This document shows positions 42,245 through 52,455 of a stretch of 64,000 nt of DNA, piece after piece. The number at the start of each line of letters is the position of its first letter. Position 1 is the stretch's first letter. The translations under genes were made by a program, and so were the position numbers. The notes under the pieces were generated by a model. The model was not told where the DNA came from and did not search any database. It saw only the letters and a list, made by a program, of their open reading frames with translations. Origin of the DNA: Cafeteria roenbergensis (Eukaryota; Sar; Bigyra; Bicosoecida; Cafeteriaceae); NCBI GenBank assembly GCA_008330645.1, contig VLTN01000036.1, forward strand, positions 248,001-312,000, written 5' to 3'.

Positions 42245-42465
42245 GGCGCTCCGCGGGGCTACCCCCGTGCCGAACCGGCGCCGGCCGGAGTGTGCTTAGG
42301 GTGCGTGCGGGCCTGCATCGGCCAGCCCCGCTGAACGGCAGAGCCGCACTCTCGCCGGGAATTTTTGCCGAGGGCCGCTCCCCGCACCCGAGCCGAGCCA
42401 TCCAAGGCGACGCCAGAGCAGCCTGCTCTTGGTGCTGGCGTCCGATTCGGGTCGGGGGCGTGCAG
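42245..42465. promoter_or_regulatory. Divergent promoter region, HTATSF1 and DOLK
   Basis: 221 bases between starts. A GGCAGAGCC motif lies at 42337-42345. The plus frame is open across it, so a longer DOLK N-terminus is possible. Confidence 0.45.
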
Positions 42466-44904
42466 ATGCGCGAGCTGTGGGATCTGGGCCTGCTGCTCTC
42501 GGCCGCAGGAGTCGCCGCCTGGGCCGGTGCGGCCGCGATGGACGCCCTGGCCACGGGCTTGCTGCTTGTGGTCGCCATCGTGCTCATGGAATCGCACCCA
42601 AGCGCTGCCGCTGTGGGGCCCCTCGTCGCAGCACTGCCCATGGTGGCCCTTGAACGTGAGTCTGCCGCATTCGCGCGGCCGCCCCTCAGACATGCCAGCT
42701 GGGCGCGCGATGCAAACTACAGCGCGGGTTGCCATTCGTTTGACGCGAGTCTCAGCACCTGCGTGTACGCTCCTGCCCGGTGGTGCGGACTCGCAGACTG
42801 GTCGGGGGGCGCGCTAATTCACTGCGCAATCGTGTCGCTGGCCCTCGGCACGCTGACTGGTGGCTGCGCCCCGCGATGCAGCGGCGGGTCCGCTCCAGCC
42901 GGCTGCTGCCATAGCCACTGCGGCAGTCGACCGACCGGGGGGCCGCTGGCATCGACAGGGGCTGCCCGCGGCGGCAGCGGCCGCACCCCCACTGTCGCAG
43001 CCAGCCTTGCAGAGCCGGCACTGGCTGTTGCGGCGTGGGGGCTGGGCTCTGCAGGGGCCGTGGTCCTGTTTGGGTGGCAGTCGCAGTTCGGGGTCGGGTG
43101 GGCATCAGTGTTGGCATCCGCGGCCGTTGCCTGGGTACAGGTCGCAGCGCGACCGCTCGGCGTGGGAGCTGCCGCCCGTTCGGGCAGCGACACCCGCCCG
43201 GCCGAAGTGTCAGCGCGGTCCGGAGAGGCCACGCTTGCTGTGTCGGTTGGCACGCTTCTCGTGGCGTCCGTGGCTGCTGCGGCGGCCGCAGCGCCGGGCC
43301 AATCCGCCAGCGTGGCAGCAGGTTGGGCGCCCCCGGCTGTTGCGGCTGGCATCAACGGCGGCGCGTTCGCCACGGCAGCCATGCTGCTGGCAGGAGCGGC
43401 GCTTGCTGTGGCAACGGCCGCTCCGGCGCTCGCAGCGGGCGCGCACACGGTGCCGGGTGAAGGCACTCCCAGCGCGGGGAGCGGCGGTGTGGCCCGTGGC
43501 CGCGCGGGTGGCGGGGCCCATGGGCGGGCCGAAGCAGCAACAGCCCCGGCCGAAGCTGCAAGCCCGCTGGGGCGACAGTCACTCGAGTCAAGGGGGGCAG
43601 CGGCGATGGGCACGGCCGGCAGCGCAAACGCCTCATTTGGCCAGTTGCCTCGGCGTCGCCAACACACCGGCGACGCGGGGGGAAGCGTGCTGGACGCCGC
43701 CGCCACTTCCGGCACCAGCACCACAGCACCTGCTGCTGCACTTGCCGCAGGCGATCCCAGCCCAGCCTCGAGGCGCGCCGACTCCCGCGGCACTGCGCCG
43801 CGCAAAGTGGGTGTTCCCGTGCTGGCACGGGCGCTGCGAATTTGCGGTGTAGACCCGTCGCCGATGGGCAGGCGCGCGGCGCCCATAGCCATCGCCACCA
43901 CCCTGGCGCTGCCCCTCGTCTGGGAGCTTGGCGTGGGCTGGCTGCTGCTTCGCGAAAACCCAGTGTCGTGGCTGCTTCGATTCCTGGCAGAACCGGCAGC
44001 GAGGGTCCCAGTGGCTGTGCACATGCTGGAGGCTGCTGCCGCGCCGCTCGTGCCTGCCCAGGCAGCGATGCGGTGGCTCGCGTCGTCGCTGGACGTTGGC
44101 GCGAGCGGCGCTCCCACTGGTGCTGCCGGGGGGCCGCCAGTCAGGCTCGTGGTGGTGGCGGCGTGGGCACTGGCAGTGCCAGTCATGACTGCCCTGGCCG
44201 GCGCCGCATCCCGGGCAGGAGTGCCGCGCATCGTTGTCCGCAAGCTCTTCCACGTGGGGGCTGCAGCCATGCTTGCCCCGGTGGTCGCTCTGGACCCGGC
44301 CCTTGTGGCGGTTGCTGCGGCTGGCGCGATGCGCCTGTTCGCGGCGGCAGAGGTGCTCAGGGCGGCTGACGTTCCCGTGCTGGGCCGTGCCATTGCGACG
44401 GCAGTGGCCCCGTTCGTGGACCAACGCGACGGCGGCGGCCTGGTCGCCACGCACGCTTACTTGCTGGCAGGGTGCGCGCTGCCCGTGTGGCTGCTCCCGC
44501 TGGCGGCGGCTGGGCAGGCGGAAGGCGCGCACACAGGCGCATGGTCCCGGTGGGTTCTGCTGCCGCAGGCGGGCATTATTGCAGTGGCGCTGGCTGACGC
44601 CGCCTCGGCAGCTGTCGGGTCGCAGTGGGGTCGAGTCGCATGGCCGCACGCATCGCCAAAAACCGTCGAGGGGACGCTCGCTGGTGCCATGGCGGGAATA
44701 GCGGCCGTGGCAGTGTTGGCAGCCACGCAGGCCGCGCCTGGGATGCCCCTGGAGGCGGGACAGCCCAGCATGGCGGAGGTTGTAGTCGCCATGACCGCAT
44801 TCGCATGGACTGCTGCCCACGAAACGTTTACAGGACTCATCGACAACGCAGCAACGCCGGCATTCGCCACCGCGCTGGTGGCTGGCGCGGCTCTTTGCGT
44901 GTGA
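42466..44904 (+). CDS. DOLK: Dolichol kinase, multipass ER membrane enzyme
   Basis: Two exons, 42466-42655 and 43001-44904, phase 1 (donor GTGAGT, acceptor CGCAG), give 697 residues. Many hydrophobic segments are visible, starting with 'LWDLGLLLSAAGVAAWAGAA'. The C-terminal 250 residues match DOLK/Sec59: 'VVRKLFHVGAAAMLAPVV' (animal 'RKFFHLIAV'), 'PFVDQRDGGGLVATHAYLLAGCALPVWLLP' (animal '[20 protein letters not shown]'), 'VALADAASAAVGSQWGRVAWP' and 'KTVEGTLAGAMAG', then 'FTGLIDNAATP'. These residues form the CTP-binding loops. The enzyme uses CTP to phosphorylate dolichol to dolichyl phosphate, the sugar carrier for N-glycosylation, O-mannosylation and GPI anchors. A central 200-residue Ala/Gly/Ser insert is not conserved. 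I chose the Met just before the first membrane helix; the frame stays open upstream to 42292. Confidence 0.9.
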   Translation: MRELWDLGLLLSAAGVAAWAGAAAMDALATGLLLVVAIVLMESHPSAAAVGPLVAALPMVALERESAAFARPPLRHASWARDANYSAGCHSFDASLSTCVYAPARWCGLADWSGGALIHCAIVSLALGTLTGGCAPRCSGGSAPAGCCHSHCGSRPTGGPLASTGAARGGSGRTPTVAASLAEPALAVAAWGLGSAGAVVLFGWQSQFGVGWASVLASAAVAWVQVAARPLGVGAAARSGSDTRPAEVSARSGEATLAVSVGTLLVASVAAAAAAAPGQSASVAAGWAPPAVAAGINGGAFATAAMLLAGAALAVATAAPALAAGAHTVPGEGTPSAGSGGVARGRAGGGAHGRAEAATAPAEAASPLGRQSLESRGAAAMGTAGSANASFGQLPRRRQHTGDAGGSVLDAAATSGTSTTAPAAALAAGDPSPASRRADSRGTAPRKVGVPVLARALRICGVDPSPMGRRAAPIAIATTLALPLVWELGVGWLLLRENPVSWLLRFLAEPAARVPVAVHMLEAAAAPLVPAQAAMRWLASSLDVGASGAPTGAAGGPPVRLVVVAAWALAVPVMTALAGAASRAGVPRIVVRKLFHVGAAAMLAPVVALDPALVAVAAAGAMRLFAAAEVLRAADVPVLGRAIATAVAPFVDQRDGGGLVATHAYLLAGCALPVWLLPLAAAGQAEGAHTGAWSRWVLLPQAGIIAVALADAASAAVGSQWGRVAWPHASPKTVEGTLAGAMAGIAAVAVLAATQAAPGMPLEAGQPSMAEVVVAMTAFAWTAAHETFTGLIDNAATPAFATALVAGAALCV

Positions 44905-45221
44905 AGCGTCAAGGGAGAGCGCGTACTTTGCCAGCACGCGCGGAACGGCGCAATGGTGCGCGGCGCGTGGGCCGGACCCTGCAGGAAGCGCTTGTTCAAC
45001 CCACAAGGGTGCCCAGCACGGCAACATGCCGCGCGCACATGGAGCCAGGCGTCAGGTTCAGGGCCGCATGCAGCAGCGCTGACCCAACTGCGTGTCAGAG
45101 TGTCAGCATTGGCCTTCCGATTGTCAGCTTGCCCAGAAGGCTCGCAGCTAGCTACCCACGCCCCGATTGGGGCGCTCGACTCCACGCAAACGGCTCGGCC
45201 CGCGTGCAACACATCCGCGCA
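44905..45221. other. Convergent intergenic region
   Basis: 317 bases between the DOLK stop and the stop of the large minus-strand gene. It should hold both 3' UTRs. I see nothing specific in it. Confidence 0.4.
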
Positions 45222-48200
45222 TCACGCAAGCGCCCCGGCTTTGGTCTGCACCAGATAGAACCGGCCGGTGCCCACGGAGCCCGCCAGCCGCTCGGCTCGC
45301 GAGCCCAGGAACCGCAAGAGGCGCGCCCGTCTCGCGTCCGCGCCGTAGCTGCCAACCCACCCCACAGGGCGATCCCACGGTGCAAGCGGTCGCGGCACGT
45401 GCACCAGCAGCGACCGCAGCGGGTCCAGCACGATGGGCAGGGGGTCGGGCCCGCGCAGCGCGGCCGCGCGCCTCGCCGCCTCCGCCGCCCGCTGCCTCTC
45501 AGCGTCAATGTCATCCCGCACCAGAATTGCCAGCCGAATGGAGGTGACCAGCACGTGATCCTGAACAGCGCCTGGCACGCTGGCGCCGCCGCCTGCACTG
45601 CCGCCGGTAGAGCCGAAACGGATCCTGCCGTCCGCGTCCCTCCCGACGCCAAACACGGTTCGAGAGGCGCTGGCGTCGTCGGGATGCGCAGCGCTGTGCT
45701 GAGCACCCCGGCTTGTGCCCACGGCTCCAGCACCGCCTCCGCCAACGCCCCGCCCAGCCCCGACGCCAGTGACGTCGTCGCCGCCGCCCACGCTGCTCGC
45801 CATGCTGTCGATCCTTCCACCCACGTGGAAGGATCTGCTTCCGAAGGCAGCGTGGCTGGGCACACCGCCGGTGCCACCGCCGCCGCCGTGCCCGCCGGCG
45901 CCACGACCCAGCGGCACGCCCCCTCCCATCAGCGCGGCCATGGACAGCCCACCGCCGCCCGGCGCTGAACCCGCCAGCACCGCCTCGTCAGCGCCGGTCG
46001 AATCGAACGACAGGCCGCCGCGCAGCCTGCCGACGGAGCCGCCGCTCCCGCCGCCAGCCCCGCCTGCCCCCCCTGGCCTGAGCAACGCGCCGCTGCCGCT
46101 GCCCCCGGCGTCGCCAGCGTCCCCGCCGACGTCATCGGCGCCGCCAAGGCTGCCTCTAGCCCACGCCCCGAACGAGGCGGAGGCGCCGCCAATGCTGTCC
46201 AACCGGGTTCCAGACCGCGACCGCTTCCTAGCGCGGCCCCCACTGGCGCCCTGGCCAGGCTCTGCGGGCAGAGCCGACGCGGAGTAACCCCCGTCCTTGC
46301 GTGGGGAGTGGTGGTCACCGCCCCCTGCAGGCGCAAGCACCAGCGCGGACGGGCCCTCCGACACGGAGCCCGACCGCAGAGACAGGTCCCCGCCGACTGA
46401 CGAAACCGCCGAGAGGTTTCGCGGGCGGGTCACGCCTGCAGAGCCGCCCCGCTCGCTGGTCGCGGAGTGCCCCTCCCCCCCGGCGCCGCCGCGGCCCCGG
46501 GGCCCGGCAGCGGGCCCGCCCGACGGGGAGGAGGTCCCTAGCACGATGACGTTGCCGTCCCGCCGGCCGTACCGCAGCAGGCGCCCCTGCAGGCTCGCCT
46601 CGTCGGGCGCCTCAACGAAGGTGTTGCTGAGCAACTCTTGCATCGAGCCGCTCCGAAGCGGGTGACGCGGCGGGCGGCTCGCACTGCCGCTGCCGCTGCC
46701 GCTGCCGCTGCCGCTGCCGCTGCCGCTGCCGCTGCCACCCTGTGCGGCGGGGGTGGAGGAGGCGCTAGTCATGCCCTCTGACGCCGGACGGATCCGCTTC
46801 GCCGCGGGCTCTGCCGCGGTTTCGTCAGCGTCCGCTCGCTTGGCGTTGAGCTGGGCTTCGAGCTCGTCCGCGCGTCTGAACTCCGCGTCCGCCTCCGCCT
46901 CCGCAGCCACGTCAGCTGCCTCGTCGCCGTCCTCCTCGTCCTCCTCGGCCAGCAACATCGCGTGCAGATCCTCGTCCTCCTCGCCCAGCGCGGACACGTC
47001 GCTGCTCGCGGCGCCGCTGCGAGACACGGCTCTGCCGTCGACGTCCTCGCTGTCAGGAGGACCATTGCCGTGGCTCTGCCGCGCGGCGCCGGCGGCTCCA
47101 TGTTCGCCGGTCGGGGCCGACGATCCCTCTCGCGGTTTCGCCGGCCCTGATGCGCCGGCGATGGCCTTCTCGTGAGGAGCAGTGTCCTCGATATCGGAGG
47201 CCGCCCCCGCGAAGTGACCGTCAAAGTCTCCGGTGGAGAATAGGCTCTGCTCAGTTCCCGCCCGCGACCGGCCCGAGCCCCCGCCAGCGCCCACGCCCAT
47301 TCGCCCACCGGCTGCAAGACTGGCACCCGCCCCGCCAACACTGCCCGTGCCCTCGTCACCGGCAGCCCCGCCGCCGCCGCCGCCGCCGCCGCCGCGGCCA
47401 TCGTCACCGCCGCTGTGGCCGCCCGCCTCCTCCCAGCCCGCAACGGACAGGCGGTGACCCTGGTCGCTCGCCAGCCCCAGGGATCCCATCCGGCCCCTTG
47501 TGTGGCCTATCATGGAAGCGTCGCTCGCTTCAGACGGGCGCCGGATGGCCGAGCCACGGTCGATCCGCCCGCCAGATGTGAGAGACGCTGCGTCGCCATG
47601 ACGATCCTGGTTGCTGAGATGTCCGCCGCTTCCAACGACCGAATCTGACATGCCCGTGACCGGGTGAAGACCGCCATGCGATGTACCCATGACAAGCCCC
47701 AGACCTTCCAGGGACGCACCGCTGGCATTGGACCCCATCCTGTTCCGACCGGCGCCCGCAGCGCCTGCGCCGCCGGACCGACCAGCGGCGCTGCCAGCGC
47801 CAGCAGCACGGCCAGCGGCACCCAGTGCTGCCGCCCCCGCCGATGCTGCTGAAGACGACGAAGACGACGACGCTGGCGCCGCCGCCGCCGAACTCGACTC
47901 CGCAGTTGCAGTTGCAGTCGCAGACGAAACCGCGCTTGGTAGCAGCGGCTCTGCGCCAAGGGCTCCCGCGCGAATCAGCCCAGCGGCCAATAGCTGGTGA
48001 GCCTTGCTGCTGGCGGAGCCCGGCAAAACGATTCCCCGACTGCCCCCGACGCCCACGGCAAGGTCGCCGCCGCCCCCGCTGGACGACAGCAGAGCTGGAA
48101 GCATGCCCCCGAACGAGTCGGCGGCGGGTCTGCCCTTGATCGATCGCAGCTCTGCCAGCTGGTCGCCCACTTCGAGCCACTCGTGCCATCCCCAGAGGTC

Positions 48201-51200
48201 GTCGACGGCGCTCCCCGCTGCCGCGGCTGCGCGGCTGAGCGCTGCCGTGACGATCTCTGCCGGCGGCTCCACCGCCCAGCCGATGGGAAGGCGTACCTGA
48301 AGGCCCGCCCGCACGGCAGAGCCACGAAGTGAGGCCTCCTCCCGCCGGCGCAGGGAGCGAAGGCGGTCGGCGAGACGCCTCTCCACCAGGCGCTGGCGCG
48401 CGCTCTGCTGCTGCCTGCGCAGCCGCGCCTCCTCTGACGTCATCCGGTCCGCCTCCTCGTCCTCCTCGTCGTAGTAGTAAAGACCACCACTCTCCGAGGC
48501 GGCCAGGTCCGCGTCCAGGTCGTCGTCGTCATCGGCCTCCAAGTCCTCCTTCTCGTCGTCGTCGTCGTCGTGCCCGGCACCGTCGTCATCGTCGTCGTCG
48601 CCATCGTCGTCGTGCCCGAAACCCCTTCGGCGGCTGGCGCCGCCAACCGTGCCGTCGGCGTCCCTGCGCCCCCCAGCGCCCCCACCATGGGCGCTGGCTG
48701 CCGACGCGCCTCCTGACCCGTGCGACGCTCCTGCACCGCCTCTGGAGACCACGCCCCCGCTGGCCTCCGACCCGTCCACGTCATCGAGCTGGGCAGAGCC
48801 GCTCGACGACTTGCGACCCTTCGTCTTGGCAGAGCCGGAACCCTTCCCTCCGCCCTTGGAACCTGACTTTGAGGCTGCAGAGCCCTTCGCGCCGCCCCTC
48901 TGGCCTGGGGTGCCCTTGGAAGCCTTGCCCCCAGCGGACCCCGCACCCTTGGCCGACTTGGGCGTGCCCGCTCCCGCCGACGATTTGGAGTCCTTTCCGC
49001 CTTTTGACTTGGTCGATCGCTTGCTACTCTTACCTGCAGAGCCGCCCTTCTTCTTTGCATCAGCTGACTTGCCAGCCGACTTGCCGCCTGCGCTGCCGCC
49101 ACCGCCGCCGCCGCCGCCGCCATCGCCGCCGGCTGCCGCCGCAGCAGCGGATGACGACGACGACGACGACGACGACGGCGCTGCCGCCACTGGTGTCCCG
49201 CCCCCGAACGACACGTGCCGACTCGCCGCCGCCGCCGCATCCGCGCCTGACTGCCTTCTGACCGCAGCCCCCAGCAGCGCAGCGGCCGCGGAGCCCATGC
49301 GGATGGGGGGCGAGTCACCGCCGCCCTGCATAGCCAGCACAGGCGCGGCCGCGGCGTCGGCCGCAGCCACCGTCTTGGCGTGATCGGGGTGGACGCGCGA
49401 GGCTTGGAGCCCGGGCGGCCGCGGCGACACCAGCGCGTACGACCCTGCAGAGCCGGCAGAGCCGGCAGAGCCACCCTGCCGCCGCAGCCGCAGGAGGAAG
49501 CCGTGTCGCTTCGACGGCGGCAGAGGCGCGGTGCCCGCCGCGCGCCCCGCGGCTGCAGAGCCGGGTTTGGAATGTGCTCTGCCCGCCCGCTGCCTGGCTG
49601 CGGCGGTGCCGGTGGTAGCGGTAGCGGCGCCGTGCGCCGAGGGCGAGGCGGCAGTCGCGACGGGGGCGTCTGTGTTGCTGCTGCTGGGGCGGCTGCGGCT
49701 GCGGCGGCTGCGGCGGCGGCGGAGTCCGTGGCCGCGAATCGATTCCTCCTCGTCATCGTCATCGTCGTCGTCGTCCTCATCGTCATCGTCGTCATCGTCC
49801 CCCACAGCAAGTCTGCCCAGCAACCGATGGTGAAGCCCGTTGTCGTCATCGTCGTCGTCGTCGTGCTGGCCGAACGTACCGGCAGAACGCCCTCCAAACG
49901 CGTCGGCGTGGTCGTCGGGGTGGGCTGTGGAGAGCGATCGCCGACCCCTCCCATGGACAATGCCTCCCAGCCCGCTGATCAGGCCGCCGCCGCCGCCACC
50001 GCCGGCTCTGCCACCAGAGGCAGGGCCGCTGCCCCCGTGGGCCGGCATCGGGCGACCAAGCAGCAGGTCGCCCACGCCCCCCGGTCCCTCCTCGTCGTCC
50101 TCGTCCTCGTCGTCCTCGTCGCCAACACGCAGCGCCCCCGCGTCCACCAGCCGCCCCACCACCCCGCTCGCCAGCAGCGAAGCGTCAATCTGCTGCGGCG
50201 GGAAGGGAAGTGCTCTGCCGGTTAGGTCACCGTCGCTCAGGAGGCGGTCGCGTCCGCCGGGGCCGTGCTGGTCGTCGTGTAGGGCCGCGTGGGGCGCAAA
50301 CATGTCCAGCAGGTGGCTGAGGCTCTGCTTGCGCGATGGTGGTCCATCAGCGGCAGAGCCGCCACCACCACCGCCGCCGCTGCCATCGCCACCCGCGCCG
50401 CCGCCGCTGCCGCCGCTGCCGACGCCGCCGCTGACGCCACCTGCGCTCAAGCCCCCGATGCTAAGCCCGTACAGGTGCGAATCAGGCAGGATGTCCAAGC
50501 TCTGCTGCCGAGAGTGCCGCCGCCCGGCCCTGGCTCCGGCCGCAGCCCTCGAGGAGGAGGAGGAGGAGGCGGAGGACGGCGCCGCTCCTGCCAGCGCGGA
50601 CGCCCCCCCAGCGAGGTATGCATCGCCGAAGGGCGCGGTGGTGGGTGGCCCGCCCGGCCCTGCCGCCGGCTCTGCCGAGGCGGGCAGTTGCGCGACAGCG
50701 ATGTCAGCTAGAGACCCCAGACGGCCGGAATCGGCCCGCCGGCCGCGGCTGCGGCGGCCGGATCGGGATTTCCCGCTGGAAGGATCGGCTCTGCCAGACG
50801 CACTTTGCCTCGGGGCCGACGCCGCCTCGGCTGGCGGCGCGGCCGCGCGTCTCCCAGCGACTCCGCCTGCGCCTGCGGGCGCCGCTGCCGCCGCCGCCAC
50901 CGCCGCGGAGGAGGAGGAGGACGAGGAGGAGGAGGAGGAAGCGGTTGGGCGGCTGGTGGTCACAGGAGGGATGCTGAACGAGGAGGAGGAGTTTGATGCC
51001 GACGATAGGCCAGAGACTGGCTGGTGATTGGCCGATGTTGGCCCCGCGTCGTCGTGCTGTGACTCGTTCCCGACCTCTGACCGGTGGCTGCTGCTGTCAG
51101 CTGACGACGCCGACATTCCAACGCCAATTCCCACGCCGCTGCCGGCGCCGCCCAGGCCGGGCAGGAAGGCAGACACGGAGTCCGCGGCGCTCAGCCCAGT

Positions 51201-52168
51201 TCCGGGCATGGGGAGGGCGCCAGCGTCGCTGAGCCCGGCTCCCGCGAGACTGAGCCCAACGTCGCTCAGGCCTGTCCCTCGAACGGCGTCTGACCCTGGC
51301 GCAACGGACAGGCCCCTTCCGGAGACCCCCGCACCGGCTCTTCCCGCGAGGCCTCGTCGGGCCTGCCTTGAGACAGTCTCGCCTGCGTGGGGGAAGTTAG
51401 CCCGATGCGACACCCCCACGGAGGCGGCTCGGCCGACGATCTGCGCCGTCCCGCTCTGGGCAGAGCCCGCTGGGGCCGCGAAGACATCCGCCTGGGAGGT
51501 CCCCTGCGAAGCGGGTTCCGAGGAGGGGCCCGGTCTGGAAGGAGCGGCTGCGGGGCGCGGCGAGGGGAGCGGTGCGGGGAGGGGCGGGGGGGACGGTGGG
51601 AAGGGAGGAGGGGGGCCGTGCGGGGAGGGGAATGGGGGTGGGGGAGGAGCAGCGCGTGTGCTTCAGGGCGCGAAAACGACGCGCGAGACGGGCGCCTTGC
51701 GGCCGCACGGGGACGGGGGAGAGAGGCCGCAGGCCGCAACCTGGGCGGGAGGGGTGCCGCAACATGCGTCCCGGGAGAGCCCGGGCGGGCCGTGCGGGGA
51801 GGGCGTGCGCCCGGACAGGGAGGGGGGGGGGGCGCGCGAAGCTGTGCAAGGCAGGTCCGGCAAAGGCCGATGGCGCCGCGCGAGGCTGCGTTGCCCTGGA
51901 CTCGTGACAGCGGGCTTGACTGGAGCAGAAGGGGGGTCCACCACCGCGACGAGCGCCGCTCGGGGCGCAGGCGGGGTCGCAGGGCGCGCGCGGTGAGCGC
52001 AGGGCGACTACTTGCTGTGCGCGCGGCAGCGACCGGGGGAGGGCGCTCACCCTCGGAGCTGTCAGCCCCTGAAGCCAGCGACGAGAGCGATGTCAGCCGC
52101 TTCCGCTTTTTGAGAAGGGCCGCGAGCTCCTCAGACCGCTGCGGTGAGCGGGGGGGCTGCTCAGACAT
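45222..52168 (-). CDS. 2,092-residue low-complexity protein, unknown function
   Basis: Two exons, 52168-52051 and 51382-45222, phase 1 (donor GTGAGC, acceptor CGCAG with a CTAAC branch-point candidate just upstream). Most of the protein is Ser/Gly/Ala low complexity with poly-Asp/Glu runs (codons near 48520-48610 and 49740-49800), a Lys/Ser/Gly-rich basic block ('KKKGGSAGKSSKRSTKSKGG') and an (SG)n hexanucleotide repeat. Better-defined islands are the N-terminus ('SEELAALLKKRKRLTSLSSLAS'), a helical block 'RQRLVERRLADRLRSLRRREE' with 'GWAVEPPAEIVTAALSRAA' and 'LWGWHEWLEVGDQL', a segment 'MQELLSNTFVEAPDEASLQGRLL', and a C-terminus with 'PLRSLLVHVPRPLAPWDRPVGW'. I recognise none of these. Basic and acidic runs suggest a nuclear protein, by inference only. 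It is divergent from the GTPase gene. Confidence 0.7.
45810..45835. repeat. Hairpin with 11-bp arms and 4-base loop in coding sequence
   Basis: GATCCTTCCAC, loop CCAC, then GTGGAAGGATC. It shares the GGAAGGATC core with the palindrome at 23610-23631. Confidence 0.8.
46680..46738 (-). repeat. GCTGCC hexanucleotide repeat encoding (Ser-Gly)n
   Basis: About nine near-perfect copies of the hexamer GCTGCC, read on the minus strand as Gly-Ser dipeptides, inside the large unknown gene. Confidence 0.85.
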
Positions 52169-52455
52169 GGTCCGCAGAGCCCGATTCCGAACGGCTGCTC
52201 CCTTGCACGGCCTGCCGCGCGCCCGGCCTGCGGGTGCGGCTCAGGGGCGGAGCCCTTGAGTGCCGTCGACCCCGGGAAGGGGGATAAGTTGCTGCAGGGG
52301 CAGGGGCCGCTGCAGCTGTTGGTCAAGTGCAGTCATCAAAAAATGGCTTCGCTCTCCGGCAGAGTCACCGTTGGCAATCGGCGAAAATCGGGCTCACTTG
52401 CGCTGCACGCACCCGTGCTTTGGCCACCAGTGTCGCGGGCGAGAGAGGCGAGGCC
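52169..52455. promoter_or_regulatory. Divergent promoter region, large unknown gene and GTPase gene
   Basis: 287 bases between starts. Less GC-rich at the right end, with an A6 run near 52338. The role is inferred from geometry. Confidence 0.45.

Noticed and set aside
42860-43000. Acceptor GATGCAG near 42892 for the DOLK second exon
   Set aside because: It does not match the phase of the first exon; the acceptor CTGTCGCAG ending at 43000 does, and leads straight into the membrane-helix frame.
5551-48442. Recurring TGACGTCA (CRE-like) at 5551, 17745, 20145, 21475 and 48435
   Set aside because: Most copies lie in Asp-Val-Ile codons (GAC GTC ATC), preferred in this codon usage, and in coding DNA, so peptide and codon bias explain them well enough.
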